In this document: piece by piece, positions 38,603 through 48,750 of the stretch
Layout: each line of letters starts with the position of its first letter
How positions within the stretch are numbered: position 1 is the stretch's first letter
Source of the DNA: Homarus americanus
Lineage: Eukaryota > Arthropoda > Malacostraca > Decapoda > Nephropidae
Length of the DNA stretch: 64,000 bases
Reading direction: 5' to 3'
Assembly: GCF_018991925.1 (NCBI RefSeq)
Contig: NW_024727857.1
Coordinates: forward strand, 124,001-188,000
Notes under the pieces: generated by a model
What the model was told of the DNA's origin: nothing
Database searches by the model: none
What the model saw: the letters and a program-made list of their open reading frames with translations, nothing else
Translations under genes and position numbers: made by a program

Positions 38603-39468
38603 TGTTTCCCATTTTCCCGTGTGATTTTATCAAGATATATATATATAATATAAAATATGAACATTATATACTTGAATTTAATTCCAATTAGTGAGTATAA
38701 AAAGAAAACATAAATTAAAAATGTATTTTAAATATTTAAATATACACTGTAAGATGAATCATAATTAAATACACGAATATGAATACTGTACAAACCAATG
38801 TACTTTCTAAGAAAATTCTCACAGTACACGAGGGAAGTTTCCTGTATGTATATTGTCTATTATGTTATTTGCTGCTCGCCGTTTTCTTTGACATAGTGCG
38901 AACATTGCACAATTTAAAAACAAATAAATAAATTAATCCTTCACTACTTACAACCATTTTCTAGATGTCACACAGATTACTGGGAAGCACACTGTTTGTT
39001 TAGTTCCCCATTTAATACCAAACGTTCTTTAGCACCCTCCATAGATGGCGCGTCAATCGGAAGCCGCAAAGAAGTCTTTGTCGTATTATAGTGTCATTTA
39101 TAAACACGAACAGATACCTATGGCTGTGACAATATTAATATCAGTATTAGTTTTAGAATTAAAGTAATATTATATGTATAAAGCGAACAAAAATATATTT
39201 TATGAACTGTTGAATTATGACTTTAAGTTCAGTTTCTACCCATAATTTCCTTAAGATATTTTTTTTATTACTACAAAAATATATAACACCTGATAGATTT
39301 CTTTCACCCACTTATTTATATTTATTTTATTAATATTATTTCTTGTTATACTACAACGGAACATAAACTTGATATGATAAAATAAGTTATAGGTTGAAGA
39401 ATTTAGCAACAACGAATGTACCTTGTTGCCACGTAGGCCGTCCATCGTCACCAACCAGTGCTAGAGTA
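38603..39468. other. AT-rich unique sequence with CTCF-like word
   Basis: AGATGGCGC, a core similar to the insect CTCF motif, lies at 39043-39051 in an otherwise AT-rich stretch. No gene recognised. Confidence 0.45.
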
Positions 39469-39511
39469 ATGGCGCTACAAACTTCTAGAACAAAAACTAT
39501 AGTGTGGAAAG
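39469..39511 (+). CDS. Possible first coding exon, unknown protein
   Basis: AGAGTAATGG places an ATG in a fair Kozak context after a locally GC-richer 50 bp (39421-39470). The frame reads MALQTSRTKTIVWK and meets a donor AAAG|GTGAGA at 39511/39512; unspliced, it would stop four codons later (GEKV, stop). Short length means chance cannot be excluded. I do not recognise the N-terminus. No matching acceptor is established downstream; the block at 44927 starts in a phase that would put a stop at the junction. Confidence 0.18.
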
Positions 39512-39603
39512 GTGAGAAAGTTTAACGTGTTATGCCAAGATAAACAGATGTGATAATATAGCGAGTGTTTGAGATAATTAATGATAGTTTGTGACTTAGG
39601 TGG

Positions 39604-39800
39604 TAATTAGTAATCTTCGTCAAGTGAAAATTAGTGATCTCGATGAAGTGAAAATTAGTGATCTCGATGAAGTGAAAATTAGTGATCTCGATGAAGTGAA
39701 AATTAGTGATCTCGATGAAGTGAAAATTAGTGATCTCGATGAAGTGAAAATTAGTGATCTCGATGAAGTGAAAATTAGTGATCTCGATGAAGTGAAAATT
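39604..39800. repeat. Near-perfect 24-bp minisatellite
   Basis: Seven full copies of GAAGTGAAAATTAGTGATCT plus CGAT run from about 39622 to 39800 with almost no substitution, preceded by one variant copy (39598-39621). The 24-bp period keeps a plus-strand frame open as a DEVKISDL octapeptide repeat. Diverged copies of the same words occur again at 40093-40235. Confidence 0.97.
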
Positions 39801-40092
39801 AATGAAAAGGGATATTTAACTTGAATTTGAGAAAAGAAAGGTCGCTTTATGTGGCTTATGTGGGTCAGAAGCGTGGACAGGTTCAGCAGACGCCGGAAAG
39901 GTTGGAGACCATTGAAATGTGATGTTACAGGTGAATGATAAAAATAAGCTACACCTACAGGAAAACAAGTGAACAAGTACTAAGATTTGCTAAAATTTTG
40001 AAAGAGAAATACTTGAAATGTATAGAAAAAGTTAAATGAGATAGTGAGATACTTTGGTCATATACTGTAATTAGGGATGAGCAAAGTTGAGG

Positions 40093-40235
40093 GTAGTGGT
40101 CTCGGTAAGTAATAATTAGTGACCCCAATCAAGTGATAATTGTGAGCTTAGTTAAGCAAAAATTAGTGATCTCAGTTAATTGAAAATAATTTATCTCAGT
40201 TAAGTGAAAGTGAACACGATTATTAGCGACCTCGG
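40093..40235. repeat. Decayed copies of the 24-bp repeat
   Basis: GTGGTCTCGGTAAGTAATAA, AATTAGTGATCTCAGTTAA and TTATCTCAGTTAAGTGAAAG are recognisable variants of the GTGATCTCGATGAAGTGAAAA unit seen 300 bp upstream, with substitutions in every copy. Confidence 0.75.
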
Positions 40236-42504
40236 GATGACGTCACCAGCAAAACCACCGGTGAGTAGTTTTACAATTTTTTTTAATATTCAAGATGTTT
40301 AAGTCTAAGCAGCTGCCAGACGAAATTTATCATAAAACCTTTCTTACCTTCGAGAAACAGACATAAAATGCAGGAGGAATCCTTTTTTTTTCTTTGGCGA
40401 GATATCAGTACGGCCGCCACTAGTGTCAGGTTTACGCCATAGAAATATTTTTTTTTCTCAGAAAGGAATACTATTATGTTTCAGGAGAATAAAATGGGAA
40501 ATAATTGTAATATTTTAGGGGTATTTTATCGTTTCGGTCATCCGGAGATTTTAGGATTTTTAGGTTTGGACTCTAGTTTAGACAATTGGAAGACACCTTT
40601 CTCCTTTAGTATTTCTTCAGGTCATGGTTACTTTCATAAAAAATCGCAATAAATTGTTGAAAAATTTTCATATTTTTTAAAGTTCTTGTCATGTTAGTAC
40701 CTTCTGAGAGCTCCTGTGTGTACAATCAAAGACAAAAGTCGTGTCGCGGTTTTGTCCGAAGATTAAATATAACTCGTGAAACATTATGAGAGCCTCCTAC
40801 CACAAGGCAGAGCGCACCAAAAGTTTAGCCCTTCGACATATGATTTTACCAAATTTCACGACACAACTTTTGTCTTTCATTGTACAGTACGTTTGCTGGT
40901 TAATATCAGTGATGCCAACCAGTGTCGACGGAAATACCCCAAATCTCCAGGGAAAAATCATCCCCCCCCACGTACAATGGATAAAGAGAATACACTAAAA
41001 ATATAAAATACCAGAATGGGTTATTCACAATTTATTAAGTAAAAATAAAACTATTTCTTATTGTATATACTTATAACCTGAAGAAAATAATGATTGATTC
41101 GTCTTGAAGATTGAAAATAAGAAAATAAATAATATCACCCGTTTTACAGGCTGTAAAAATAATTTGCCACTTGATAACTAATTGGTAGCTACTGACGTTT
41201 TGGATTTTTTGTTATGGCCAGAGTAATTTTAGGAAAGATCTGTTTTGGCTGTTCGTTTAATCTGTTCACTCTGTTTGAGAGATTGTGTCAGATAAAAAAA
41301 GAAATTGAAGAGGATACTTGGCCACCAACTTAATAAATAAATAAAAAGCTCCAGGGAGAATGAAAAACAAAAAACGTCAAAAATCGTAAAAGTGAAGCGA
41401 CACAACCCATTTATTCTCCGTTTTTTTTTGTATGTATATCAAGGTAATAAAACTTTTATCTTCCATTAAGGAATTTCGCCAGCTCGCTCCGGTTAATATA
41501 TAGAAGTTTCCAACACCTAAATAACTTATTCTATAACGTTTCCATCAGAAATTTCAATTTTTCTAGTATTTTAAGTCGATAAAATTACCCACTTTATGGA
41601 TAGGGCTTTGAAGAACAGGTATAGGGAACCTTACCTAACCTTTCATAACTTGTTAAAATGCTGAGAATCACTTTCGAGTTTATGGATCCCTCCTAAAAAC
41701 CGAAAACACCATAACATATTAACCACCGAAAACGTGAATAGGGTAAACTTTTCATGGTTTTTGGATTTTTAAAGGGTAGGAAACATTGGGTGAGGCTTTC
41801 AAAAGTTTGTTTAGTGGATTTTTTAGTATGTTATCCCATATTTTCCCTCTACTTAAAAGCCCTGCTCATGTTGAACAAGTAATATTGTTGGTAATTACTC
41901 GAAAAATATATATTTCTGACGGAAATAGTCTAGAATAAATGATTTTTATGTGTTTTTTCATTCTCCCGATATAAGACTTAAGGCGTTTATTGTAAGGCGT
42001 TTTCAATGCACGGTTTAGCTAACGCATGAGCTATTCTGTATGCGCAGACGCTGCTTTTGACTTGTGCATATGACACATTCAGAGGGAAAAGCTAACACCT
42101 CGATCAGGCGTAATTCTTCCTCTTAATGGAGAATATAAAATCATAGTACTGTACTGTACTGTATTTTATTTCCTATAATTTCTTATGCTTTAAATTTTCC
42201 TGAGCATTGAACATGTATTTGAGTGATGGTAAATGGTTAAACATTTACCCTAGAAGTTAATTCAATATACAAATACAGTAAAGGCTTATGATATATAATT
42301 ACTGTCCCTTGCTTGTCTTGAAATGCACTATAAAATATTCTACATGACATCCATTTAGAATTATTTTATTTCTTGTCACCCAAGGAAATAAGGTGTACAG
42401 TTAGCAGCTATTGTAAATTAGTACCTAACTAGTATAGTTTAGTTGCTAACTTCAAGAAAAGCCCCAATGTATTCCTAAAAAAATAAATCAGTTCACAAAC
42501 ACAA
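40236..42504. other. Microsatellite-poor unique sequence
   Basis: More than 2 kb with no long simple repeat. TGACGTCA at 40238 is followed by a donor-like ACCG|GTGAGTAG at 40261. Several frames near 40776-41006 are of unknown significance. A (GTACT)n run of three units lies at 42150-42166. No gene recognised. Confidence 0.45.
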
Positions 42505-42590
42505 AAAAATATACCTAACTACTGTAAATTAGTATCTAACTACTGTAATTTAGTACCTAATTACTATAATTTAGCACTTAGCACATTAAA
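42505..42590. repeat. ~22-bp repeat, TACCTAACTACTGTAAATTAG
   Basis: Three to four copies, e.g. ACCTAACTACTGTAAATTAG and ATCTAACTACTGTAATTTAG; a related copy lies at 42411-42434. Confidence 0.85.
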
Positions 42591-42725
42591 AATTAATGAA
42601 GTATAAATTTAGTACATTACCTTAAAGTACCATGGGATTTGTATAGTGAAAAAATATTAGTGCAAGAACAGAATATTTGTATTAAAAAATATTTTGCAGT
42701 ACAGTACACCTGTACTGTATATATA

Positions 42726-42729
<4 letters not shown>

Positions 42730-42806
<77 letters not shown>
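42730..42806. repeat. (TA)n microsatellite
   Basis: TA run of about 77 bp flanked on both sides by TACTGTA-type words. Confidence 0.97.
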
Positions 42807-42811
<5 letters not shown>

Positions 42812-43167
42812 TTGTGTTTTTCTGCCTTATATACTGTACTGTTCTATAAGGACATAACATGGAATATACTGAACAGTATATTGGTAATTTTTCATAGTTT
42901 CTCATTTGTATTTAAAATTGTATTTGTGGTTTTAAAATTAATGATATTTTTAGCAATATTTGAAATAGTGTCTTATCACTTATCAATTAGTATGACACTT
43001 TTTTCCAGCCCTGAAAAATATTTTATGTAACCTAACCTAACCTAACAAACACTGGTAGTACCTACTGAAAGCACCACCAGAACAACAACCCAAACAGTGA
43101 TATGAAGCATGGATAAACTTTTCCAAGGTGATTAACACCATCGGTTACAGGTGACACTCTTAAACTA

Positions 43168-43398
43168 TTACTTCAACAATTTACCAAGCACATTTGGCTC
43201 TTCTTGGATCTTTTCAATATAAAACTTTGCCGATTTGGAAGTGACGTTACTTCTATCGATCACAAAAGAGGTGTTCTTTATTGCAATTGAGATTATGAGA
43301 GGATTATTGTAATGTAAGATAATTTGTGAGAAGCGCGATGGAGAGATGAAAAATCTTCGGAGTTGAAGGTAAACATCATGGGGGTTCACGGCTGTCTC
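43168..43398 (-). CDS. Protein-like minus-strand frame, unknown identity
   Basis: A frame open from just below a stop at 43399-43401 to a TAA at 43168-43170. It reads ETAVNPHDVYLQLRRFF, then ISPSRFSQIILHYNNPLII, then SIAIKNTSFVIDRSNVTSK, then SAKFYIEKIQEEPNVLGKLL. Composition is well mixed, charged and aliphatic residues alternate, and no simple repeat contributes, unlike nearly every other frame in the window. There is no in-frame ATG (a GTG sits at 43387) and no clear acceptor at the 5' side, so it would be a terminal exon or a pseudogene piece. A small TIR transposon begins 15 bp upstream of it and may have interrupted it. I do not recognise the family. Confidence 0.25.
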   Translation of the reverse strand, partial: ETAVNPHDVYLQLRRFFISPSRFSQIILHYNNPLIISIAIKNTSFVIDRSNVTSKSAKFYIEKIQEEPNVLGKLLK

Positions 43399-43415
43399 TT
43401 AAAAATACAGTACTG

Positions 43416-43668
43416 TACAGTCTCTCCTTGACTTACGACATATTCGACTTGCGACAACCTGGACATACAATGGCCCTTTCTCTCCTTTGCTTCATCCAAT
43501 TAATGAAGTCTCTTTGCTTAATTAAAAAAAATATTGAGGCCCCGTGTGCATTCAGCTGACTACATTAGAATTTCTATGTATTATTTTCGCCTTTTCGACT
43601 TACGACCAATTCGACTTACGACCTGGGCGTTGGGACGGAACCCCGTCGTAAGTCAAGGAGAGACTGTT
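43416..43668. mobile_element. Small TIR transposon (MITE), Tc1/mariner-pogo type
   Basis: The left end reads CAGTCTCTCCTTGACTTACG from 43418. The right end, at 43645-43666, is its exact reverse complement over 22 bp. A TA precedes the left end, and TT follows the right end where a TA target duplication would be expected. Inside, TTCGACTTACGACC-like words recur (43449, 43592, 43606) in direct orientation, and the right arm carries a further inverted copy. Total length is about 249 bp with no transposase, so it is non-autonomous. CAG-starting ends with CTTACGA-type subterminal words are characteristic of pogo/Tigger-like elements (family knowledge). Confidence 0.85.
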
Positions 43669-43669
43669 T

Positions 43670-44015
43670 TCAGTATACATTTCTGTCAGAACAGGTTATT
43701 AGCACATTCAAATATTTGTTTTCTTTATTCTCTCATCTTAATTTACTTATATTGTATTTCAGAGACTTTCTATTCATATAAAACTAGTTTGAACATTCGG
43801 GATAAGTCTTTCGAGTGCCTACCCACACCCGAGAATTTTTCCCAAATGTTCCAGTGATAAATTCAGATTACTAAATAGTAACCTGAACCAAATCACATAT
43901 ATTTGGTTTAAAACAATGAATTATGGTTTGGAGGGCACTTATGGGATAATAATAAGTAACCCAAGTGTTTAAAAAAATTGCCGTGTGGCTCTAAGCAAAT
44001 CTAGCCAAACTTTTA
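43670..44015. other. AT-rich unique sequence
   Basis: Nothing recognised. Confidence 0.5.
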
Positions 44016-44350
44016 CTTTACAGTAAATTTATATGGTGATTCTTACCAGTGTAGTTGCACCAAGGCTTTGATTTCATCATGCGCAACTATCTAACCTAAC
44101 CTAACCTAACCTAACCTATAATTTACAGTAAATTTTTATGGTTCTCTAATTTCTATCAATGTAGTTGTACCAATGCTTCGATATCATCACGCATGCAACT
44201 GTCTAACGTCTAACCTAACCTAACCTAACTTAACTTACTTATAATTTACAGTAAATTTATATGATAATTCTTTCCAATGTTGTTGTGCCAATGCGTCGAT
44301 TTCATTACGCGTGCAACTGGGTAACTTAACTTGACCTAACCTAACCTAGC
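44016..44350. repeat. Three 105-123-bp units each carrying (CCTAA)n
   Basis: Each unit runs TTTACAGTAAATTTATATGG, then CAATGTAGTTGTACCAATGC, then a TCGAT-TTCATCACGC-GCAACT segment, and ends in TAACCTAACCTAACC. CAGTAAATTT starts at 44021, 44126 and 44249. Copies have diverged by substitutions and by the number of CCTAA units. Confidence 0.93.
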
Positions 44351-44485
44351 TATATGGTAAGACAGAATATTTTTCATCCCTTTCCTTCTGCCTTTAAGCC
44401 CTTCTTACTTACAGGTTTAATTGAAAATTATTAAATCTCCGTACAAGATCACATGGAGTTTTTTGTCAAAATGAAGCTGTAGCTG

Positions 44486-44526
44486 TACTTATCGTTCATA
44501 TATCCATCGAACCTATGTTTGAAGCT
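44486..44526 (-). mobile_element. Tiny remnant of the same LINE family
   Basis: The minus strand reads SFKHRFDGYMNDKY, matching the SFKHRLGGYMSN end of the LINE at 31.8 kb. At DNA level, TCATATATCCA and AACCTATGTTT are shared with only a few differences over about 31 bp. Similarity stops sharply on both sides. Confidence 0.65.
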
Positions 44527-45369
44527 GCTCTTCATGGCACATTTCTTCATTTACGAAATGTCCATGAATTGACCATTAAAAAAAAAACCTTAAAGTTTAC
44601 CTGAATGCGGTGTTTCAAACTAGTGAGGTCACTGCAAATGGCGGTCCTGTTTCCAGATTTTTTTTTCGACTATTATCGCAGGAATTTAAAATTTTATTAC
44701 AAATTATATATACCGTATCACTCTACGAACGTGGCAAAGTGTATTTCTTGTGTTTGCCCAGGACCGTCAACTCGTCCATTGTGGTATTCCTTTAAAATTC
44801 TTAGTGAGTGATAGCATTTTTCGTGGCAGTAGTGATAAAGAAGTACAACTACTGTATTGTGAGGGGGTTTATTATTTTACTTGAATTTTAGTAAAAATTC
44901 ATTTCTAACTGTTTATGGTCTTCCAGGTTAGAACTTCAGAAACATCTGTGGTAAGTACACAGTCTCACATGTTCGCAAATTCATCATATTTTATATTTAG
45001 ATTTATGATTTGTTTTTGGGTTGAAAATTTACTAAAATATACTAAGACAACATTTAAAGTTACTTGAGTTAATGAGCTTTAAGATAAGTTAAATTATTTT
45101 TCATTATTTTAAAGTTGGGATAAACTTTAAAACCTGAGCCTTGCTTTATCAGGGAGCAGACTTTAATTTTATTTATTTTATTGCATGCATCTTACTAACC
45201 CTGCAGACCGTACAGTACAAGGAACCTAGCGGTGATAACATCATGTACTGAGATAAATCAAGGCTTGTAACACTGTTAGCGTTAAGCTGAGGTTAGGTTA
45301 CAATGTATAGGTTTAATTAAAAGTATAAGTAACACTTAGAATGAGGTTTATAGAGGTACTGTAGTGTTT
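44527..45369. other. AT-rich unique sequence with exon-like block
   Basis: No gene is recognised apart from the micro-exon-like block at 44927-44950. The frame 44605-44811 has no family resemblance. Confidence 0.45.
44927..44950 (+). other. Micro-exon-like block between strong splice sites
   Basis: ATGGTCTTCCAG precedes, and GTAAGTAC follows, a 24-nt block starting GTTAGAACTTC and ending ATCTGTG. If used it could add eight residues (VRTSETSV in one frame). The donor is near-consensus, but such pairs also arise by chance. Confidence 0.2.
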
Positions 45370-45990
45370 CTTTTTCAGATGGAGGTAAGATCATGTACTG
45401 TGTTAGTATAATATACAGTAAATGCAATTTTTTGAAGCACAGATGACATACATATGTATTTCTTCTTACTGTCTTACTACATAATTATAACTATGATATA
45501 GCAATGAACTTTATTTGAAGTGCAGTTAAAGTTAATATTTAATTTTTAGTGCTGTGCAAATGTAATTTTTTTTATCGGTCATAAAATACATATGTATTTC
45601 AATGCAACACATGTAAAATTTATTTTCCGATGAAAGATAATATACCTATGTATTTTTTTTATTAAATGTAAAGTTTATTTTGGATGAAGGCAAGGTTCTT
45701 GTACTGTATATGTTTCAGTGCAACAGTTTTGTAAAGTGATTTTCTGGATCAGCTAAAAAGTTATTGCATATGAATATCAATGGAACACTTATACACACTT
45801 TTTTTTTGGGTGAAGAAAGAGAATGTTTTATATCTTTGTTTCATTACAGATGCAAAGTTTTCTTTTTCATACGAAAACTGAGTAGATATGTGTAATATTT
45901 CGGGGAGATTTACTTTTTTGTACAGATGAAGGAAAGTACATCAGTATATCTTATTGCATGACTGTTGAATTTTTTTTCAGTTCAGATATT
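45370..45990. repeat. Decayed ~65-80-bp tandem repeat
   Basis: A CAGATGAAGG-like word, an ATACATATGTATTTC-like word and a GTAAAGTTTATTTT-like word recur in that order across 620 bp (for example 45436-45468, 45591-45625, 45640-45690, 45840-45880, 45920-45960). Every copy is substituted, so it is an old array. Confidence 0.6.
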
Positions 45991-46379
45991 TTCACGCCTA
46001 GGTGGCTCTTGGGCCAGTCATCCTCGTTACACGAGGGACAACCATTATTATAATGTGCGCTAACAAATTGTAGGCATCATTTGTGTTTTGCTTTATGTGT
46101 TTATATCCTTGCTTGATACATACGGCATTGTAAATTCACAAGTTACTCCTTAAACCTCTCCCATCCCTCTAGCCCCCGACAACCCTCCTCAAACCCATAA
46201 CCCGCCACCCCCTCACATACCAGCCTCCGTCATTCCCCTGGCCTCCCTATCCCTCCCACTCATGAATGTTTCGGATTCACGAGTCGATACTCTCGGGGTT
46301 TACACCTCACGGAGAGGGTGGATTGACAACGTTGAGTGAACCGCTCAGAAAAGTCCCCAACTGTACGGGTGCAATCTCA

Positions 46380-46585
46380 GGGTACGTTGATATTTGAAGG
46401 TTCAGGTACAGCTACAGGTAAATGTACACGGGTAGATAAAATGTCAGGTAAATACAGTACAAACACATGTTCAGTTACAGTTACAGGTGCGTGTATAGGT
46501 GGTACAAGTACAGAGACAGCTTCAGGTACACTGAGAAATGCAGGTGCAGACATAGGTACAGATTACAGGTTACAGGTCTTCTGCT
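46380..46585. repeat. Degenerate ACAGGT/TACAGGTA repeat
   Basis: ACAGGT, TCAGGTA, ACAGTTAC and GTACAG words tile about 200 bp. The Thr/Gly-rich plus-strand frame 46336-46701 is best explained by this hexamer-like composition. Confidence 0.75.
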
Positions 46586-46801
46586 ATCTAACACACGCTG
46601 CTCCTCGTGTTCTCGGCCAGGCCACAAGTAAGCTCCTTACACACCAACGTCACTCTCTCTCACGTGTAACACTGGTGCTCGATGGTACTTCAGGCTCTTA
46701 ATGGTGCAGGTAAAGGACCTCACCTGGTGCTTGTGGCGCTCACTGTGTACACACATATAAGAGTATACACAGATGATAGTACTGAAGTATGCAAATTCAC
46801 G

Positions 46802-46802
<1 letters not shown>

Positions 46803-46844
<42 letters not shown>
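46803..46844. repeat. (CA)n microsatellite
   Basis: CA run of about 42 bp. Confidence 0.96.
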
Positions 46845-46846
<2 letters not shown>

Positions 46847-46864
46847 CTAACCAAGATCGTTCTC

Positions 46865-47215
46865 AACCTCACTACTCCCTTCACCATCCCCCACTCACTC
46901 ATCCCTCACCTCACTACTCCACCACTCCTCTCTCCTCTTCCCACTCCCCACTCCCCCCTTCTCCCCACTCTCCCTCCCACCCTCCTCCCCACCTCCCCCT
47001 CCTCCTACTCCCCCACTTCACTCCACTCCTCACTACCCCCTCCCCTCACTCCCCCTCCCTCCCTCCCACTCTCCTCCACTCCCTCCCCACTCCCCTCCCC
47101 CACGCCTCCTCCCCACACTCTCCCCCTCACCCTCCCCTCCCTCCCCACTCCTCACTCCTCCCCACTCCTCACTCCTCCCCACTCCTCACTACTCCCCACT
47201 CCTCACTACCCCTTA
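46865..47215. repeat. CCCCACTCCT-rich repeat tract
   Basis: CTCCCCACTCCTCACT units (perfect near 47150-47210) grade upstream into irregular CCCTCC sequence. Pro/Ser/Thr/Leu-rich plus-strand frames are shadows. Confidence 0.88.
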
Positions 47216-47278
47216 TCTCTACATGATGAAGGGCCACTTACCAATAACCAGTTAAGAAATAAATAAACCAGGTTGTGT

Positions 47279-47690
47279 AGGGTTAGGTTAGGTTAGGATA
47301 GGATATGTTTGGTTGGGTTAGGTTAGGATAGGATAGGATAGGATATGTTATGTTTGGTTGGGTTTAGGTTATATTAAGTTAGATCAATTAGGTTAGGTTA
47401 AATTAGCTTAGGTTAGTATATTGTTATTTAGGTTGGGTTAGGTTAAGATAAGGTAGGATAGGTTAGCTTAGGGTTGGTTAGGATAAGCTATGTTAAAGAA
47501 GCTATGTTAGGCTTGGAGAGAAGATTGTAAATTCAGATTTTGTAAATTCGATTGTGCTAGGTTAGGTTAGGTTAGGTAAAGTTAGGTTAGATTAGATAGA
47601 GTTAGGTAAGGTAAAGTTAGGTTAGATTAGTTAAAGTTAGGTTAGGTTAGGTCAAGTTAGGTTAGGTTTGATTAAATTCGGTTTTGTTTG
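47279..47690. repeat. Interstitial TTAGG-like array
   Basis: About 410 bp built from GGTTA, GGATA, GGTTT and AAGTTA pentamers: runs such as GGTTAGGTTAGGATAGGATA near 47280 and 47320, and GTTAGGTTAGGTTAGG near 47558 and 47638. It is oriented with TTAGG on the plus strand and is much longer than the other TTAGG blocks, but too degenerate to be a functional telomere. Confidence 0.92.
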
Positions 47691-48425
47691 GTATTGTGAT
47701 GGCTCTTAATCTGGTGTCACCTGGCGGGCACCTTGAACATAACACAATTAAATAATGTAAGTAATGAGATAAGATGAACGTGATGACCTCGAATATATTA
47801 ACTCATTTACTTATCTATCATTTATCCGAACTATTAGCAACGTATCAATGATGGAGTTAAGTCATGATTAAACCCGACATCCCTCATGTATAATAAACAT
47901 CATTCAGTTACGTCAGAAAACACACGGGAATTAGGTTAATCAATGGCAGTGAAAGAATGTCCATCCTGGAAACAAAAATGCCAAATATACATCTCCTCTT
48001 CCAATCCTCTATATTGATAATAATTTCGAGTCAAAATTGATACAAAAAACTCCCTCCTCATGTTTGTAAATTAAGCAAATGCATTTTTTCCTGAATACTT
48101 CCCTCAAACATTCCCCCTTTTTTAAAATTCCAGGAAACAAGAAAAAAAAAGAAATATATATTTTCAAACACTCTTCCCAGGAGAGGGGTTGTGTGTGTAT
48201 GTAAATGGCACCACTGTTGCCCTCCAGTGGTGCTGCAACGCCATAGTAATGAGGTCCTATTGTTTACATTACAAACACCAGAGACAATTTGCATGCCAAG
48301 TGAGGGACGATTAAACCCGAGAACGGGTTTAATGTAATTAAGTAATATATACCTTTAACAACACAGGTACACAGGTGTAGACAATAGTTTATAAAACCTG
48401 GAAGGAGGGTCAACAAACATGAACA
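47691..48425. other. AT-rich unique sequence
   Basis: Nothing recognised. Confidence 0.5.
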
Positions 48426-48428
48426 GTT

Positions 48429-48502
48429 TACTACTACTACTACTACTACTACTTATTACTACTAATTACTACTACTTACTATTACTACTACTACTACTAC
48501 AT
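48429..48502. repeat. (ACT)n imperfect microsatellite
   Basis: ACTACTACT runs broken by TATTACTAATTACT words. Confidence 0.93.
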
Positions 48503-48750
48503 ATACTAATACTAAAAATAATAATTAAAAGTAACTGCATTTACATTCAAAGATAAATCTACATTAAAACACTCGTAACATGAATTAATATTGAACAACA
48601 AAACACAACATAATGATACAAGAGAAACTTATTATATACTACAAACGCGAAGGCTGAGAAACGTGTAGACAACAACTTCAATTAGCATAAAGAAATAGAA
48701 GTCTCCGGCTGGGCTGTGTTTACCGAGGATTGAGAGGGTGTGTGTTAGCT

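Noticed and set aside
39604..39800. CRISPR-like regular repeats
   Set aside because: Units are contiguous with no spacers, and the genome is clearly eukaryotic; it is a minisatellite.
45367..45390. Six-nucleotide micro-exon
   Set aside because: The acceptor/donor pair lies in an old tandem repeat whose units repeatedly generate CAGATG words.
46028..46048. TCCTCGT/ACGAGGGA hairpin as a terminator or regulatory RNA
   Set aside because: A short stem with a three-base loop and no supporting context; easily chance in this length of DNA.
46336..46701. 121-codon Thr/Gly-rich frame that looks secreted or structural
   Set aside because: The DNA is a degenerate ACAGGT repeat; residues follow the hexamer composition, and there is no signal peptide or conserved motif.
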